From NCBI GenBank assembly GCA_002897675.1, contig BDSU01000007.1, forward strand, positions 1 through 63,987: 63,987 nt of DNA, given 5' to 3'. The notes below the pieces were generated by a model, which saw only the letters and a list, made by a program, of their open reading frames with translations, was not told the DNA's origin and made no database searches. This stretch comes from a bacterium BMS3Abin02. GTDB taxonomy: Bacteria > Actinomycetota > Acidimicrobiia > Spongiisociales > UBA4744. A program made the position numbers and the translations under genes. Shown here in pieces: positions 63,383 through 63,987 of this stretch (its first letter is position 1; every line of letters begins with the position of its first letter).

Positions 63383-63987
63383 GCGTGACGGCCGTCCCGA
63401 TCGCGCCGATGAGGACGATCCTATCGATTTCCTGAATCTCGATTCTGACTCCGACCACCGCGTGCGCCCCCCGGGAGAGTGCCTGATCGACCATCGATCG
63501 GATCGCACGGCTTCTGGTGGCGGGAAGATCGTGCTCCACGTCCGTGAGTGTCGCATCACCCGCGACAATGCCGAGGAACGTGTCGATCTCCCAGGCGCCC
63601 ACCTCCGGAGTGGTCGTGATGATGGGTCGCCACGTGGAGCGGCCGCCCTTTTGTTGGACCCACCCTTGGGCGGCATCCTGCCATCCGGCTCCCCACGTCA
63701 CCGAGCCACTCTCGACCGCGGTTGCTCCTTTGTCCAAGTCGGAAACGTCGAGCAGAGATCCCTCCTCGGGTAGCACCGGTTCGAGGATCTCGATGTCGGG
63801 TTCTTCGATGGCGCTGATGGCCTCTTCGACGGCTTCGTCGAGGTCGGCGGCTTCGTCGAGGTTGGTGGGTTCGTCGGCTGCCGGTGGTTCGATGTCGGGT
63901 TCTTCGATGGCGCTGAGGGCCTCGGCGACGGCTTCGTCGAGGTCGGCCGGGTCGTCGGGGTCGGTGGGGTCGGCGGCGGCCGGGGGT
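63366..63987 (-). CDS. YbjQ/UPF0145-like protein with acidic repeat region, 5' end outside window
   Basis: The frame stays open to the right edge; about 206 residues are visible. The C-terminal ~95 residues match the YbjQ-like heavy-metal-binding-domain family (ITTTPEVGAWEIDTFLGIV, RSRAIRSMVDQALSRGAHAVVG, IGAIGTAVTL). The N-terminal part is acidic and Ala/Pro-rich with two copies of DLDEAVxEAxSAIEEPDIE. A GTG at 63776 could be an internal start, but the repeats keep the same frame upstream, so the longer protein is favoured. Confidence 0.7.
   Translation of the reverse strand, partial: PPAAADPTDPDDPADLDEAVAEALSAIEEPDIEPPAADEPTNLDEAADLDEAVEEAISAIEEPDIEILEPVLPEEGSLLDVSDLDKGATAVESGSVTWGAGWQDAAQGWVQQKGGRSTWRPIITTTPEVGAWEIDTFLGIVAGDATLTDVEHDLPATRSRAIRSMVDQALSRGAHAVVGVRIEIQEIDRIVLIGAIGTAVTLKSPE
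63790..63947 (-). repeat. 59-base repeats coding acidic DLDEA motif, period 99 bases
   Basis: Units at 63790-63848 and 63889-63947 are almost identical and 99 bases (33 codons) apart. A related half-unit lies between them (TNLDEAADLDEAV), and more may continue past the window edge. Confidence 0.75.

Overview
High-GC actinobacterial chromosome segment. Two split F420-chromophore genes (CofG/CofH), an InhA-type enoyl reductase, an AdnAB-like helicase-nuclease pair, a SepIVA-like division protein and a DUF3054 protein all point to Actinomycetota. The split cofG/cofH, which most actinobacteria carry fused as fbiC, and the overall gene content make Acidimicrobiia or a related deep lineage my best guess; this is inference.

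Layout. (1) 1-6.8 kb is the right end of an integrated mobile element: a crystallin/I36-like protein, an ECF sigma factor with a membrane partner, a MobF relaxase-helicase, an excisionase-like HTH protein and a tyrosine integrase that abuts the 3' end of a CAT-anticodon tRNA gene. (2) 7-30 kb holds accessory and housekeeping genes: a hybrid sensor kinase, a phosphoribosyltransferase, an ABC-2 exporter operon, a DUF1023 hydrolase, PlsB, a sensor kinase, Dtd, a DsbA-like protein, the two AdnAB-like subunits, a Glu/Leu-type dehydrogenase and a small RecB/Cas4-like nuclease. (3) 28.0-28.9 kb has no protein gene. It contains a run of twelve consecutive short hairpins plus two near-identical terminator-like hairpins, followed by two tandem 89-residue paralogs of unknown function. 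This is the most unusual region of the window. (4) 30-36.8 kb: FabI, a GAF sensor kinase, a hydrolase, a membrane-anchored MurF-like ligase, Ddl, an Lrp-type domain, a divergent cold-shock protein and L28. (5) 36.9-49.6 kb is the conserved growth cluster fakA-recG-rsmD-coaD-sepIVA-yceD-rpmF-plsX-rnc-acyP-smc-ftsY-cdd, mostly joined by ATGA/GTGA overlaps. (6) 49.6-54.2 kb, minus strand: etfBA and upp-(22-codon ORF)-deoA-punA nucleoside salvage. (7) 54.4-57.1 kb: DUF3054, ffh, rpsP, khpA, rimM. (8) 57.1-64 kb: lipoprotein, gap, cofG-cofH, an RHH regulator with an operator over its start codon, a DUF4097 protein, and a YbjQ-like protein with an acidic repeat region cut by the window edge.

How genes work together. 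The growth cluster joins ribosome parts (L28, L32, S16, RimM, KhpA), SRP targeting (Ffh, FtsY), membrane lipid synthesis (PlsX, PlsB, FakA, FabI), wall synthesis (MurF-like, Ddl) and chromosome maintenance (SMC, RecG, AdnAB). The three sensor kinases have no dedicated response-regulator gene nearby. All calls come from reading sequence and translated frames; no database search was run.
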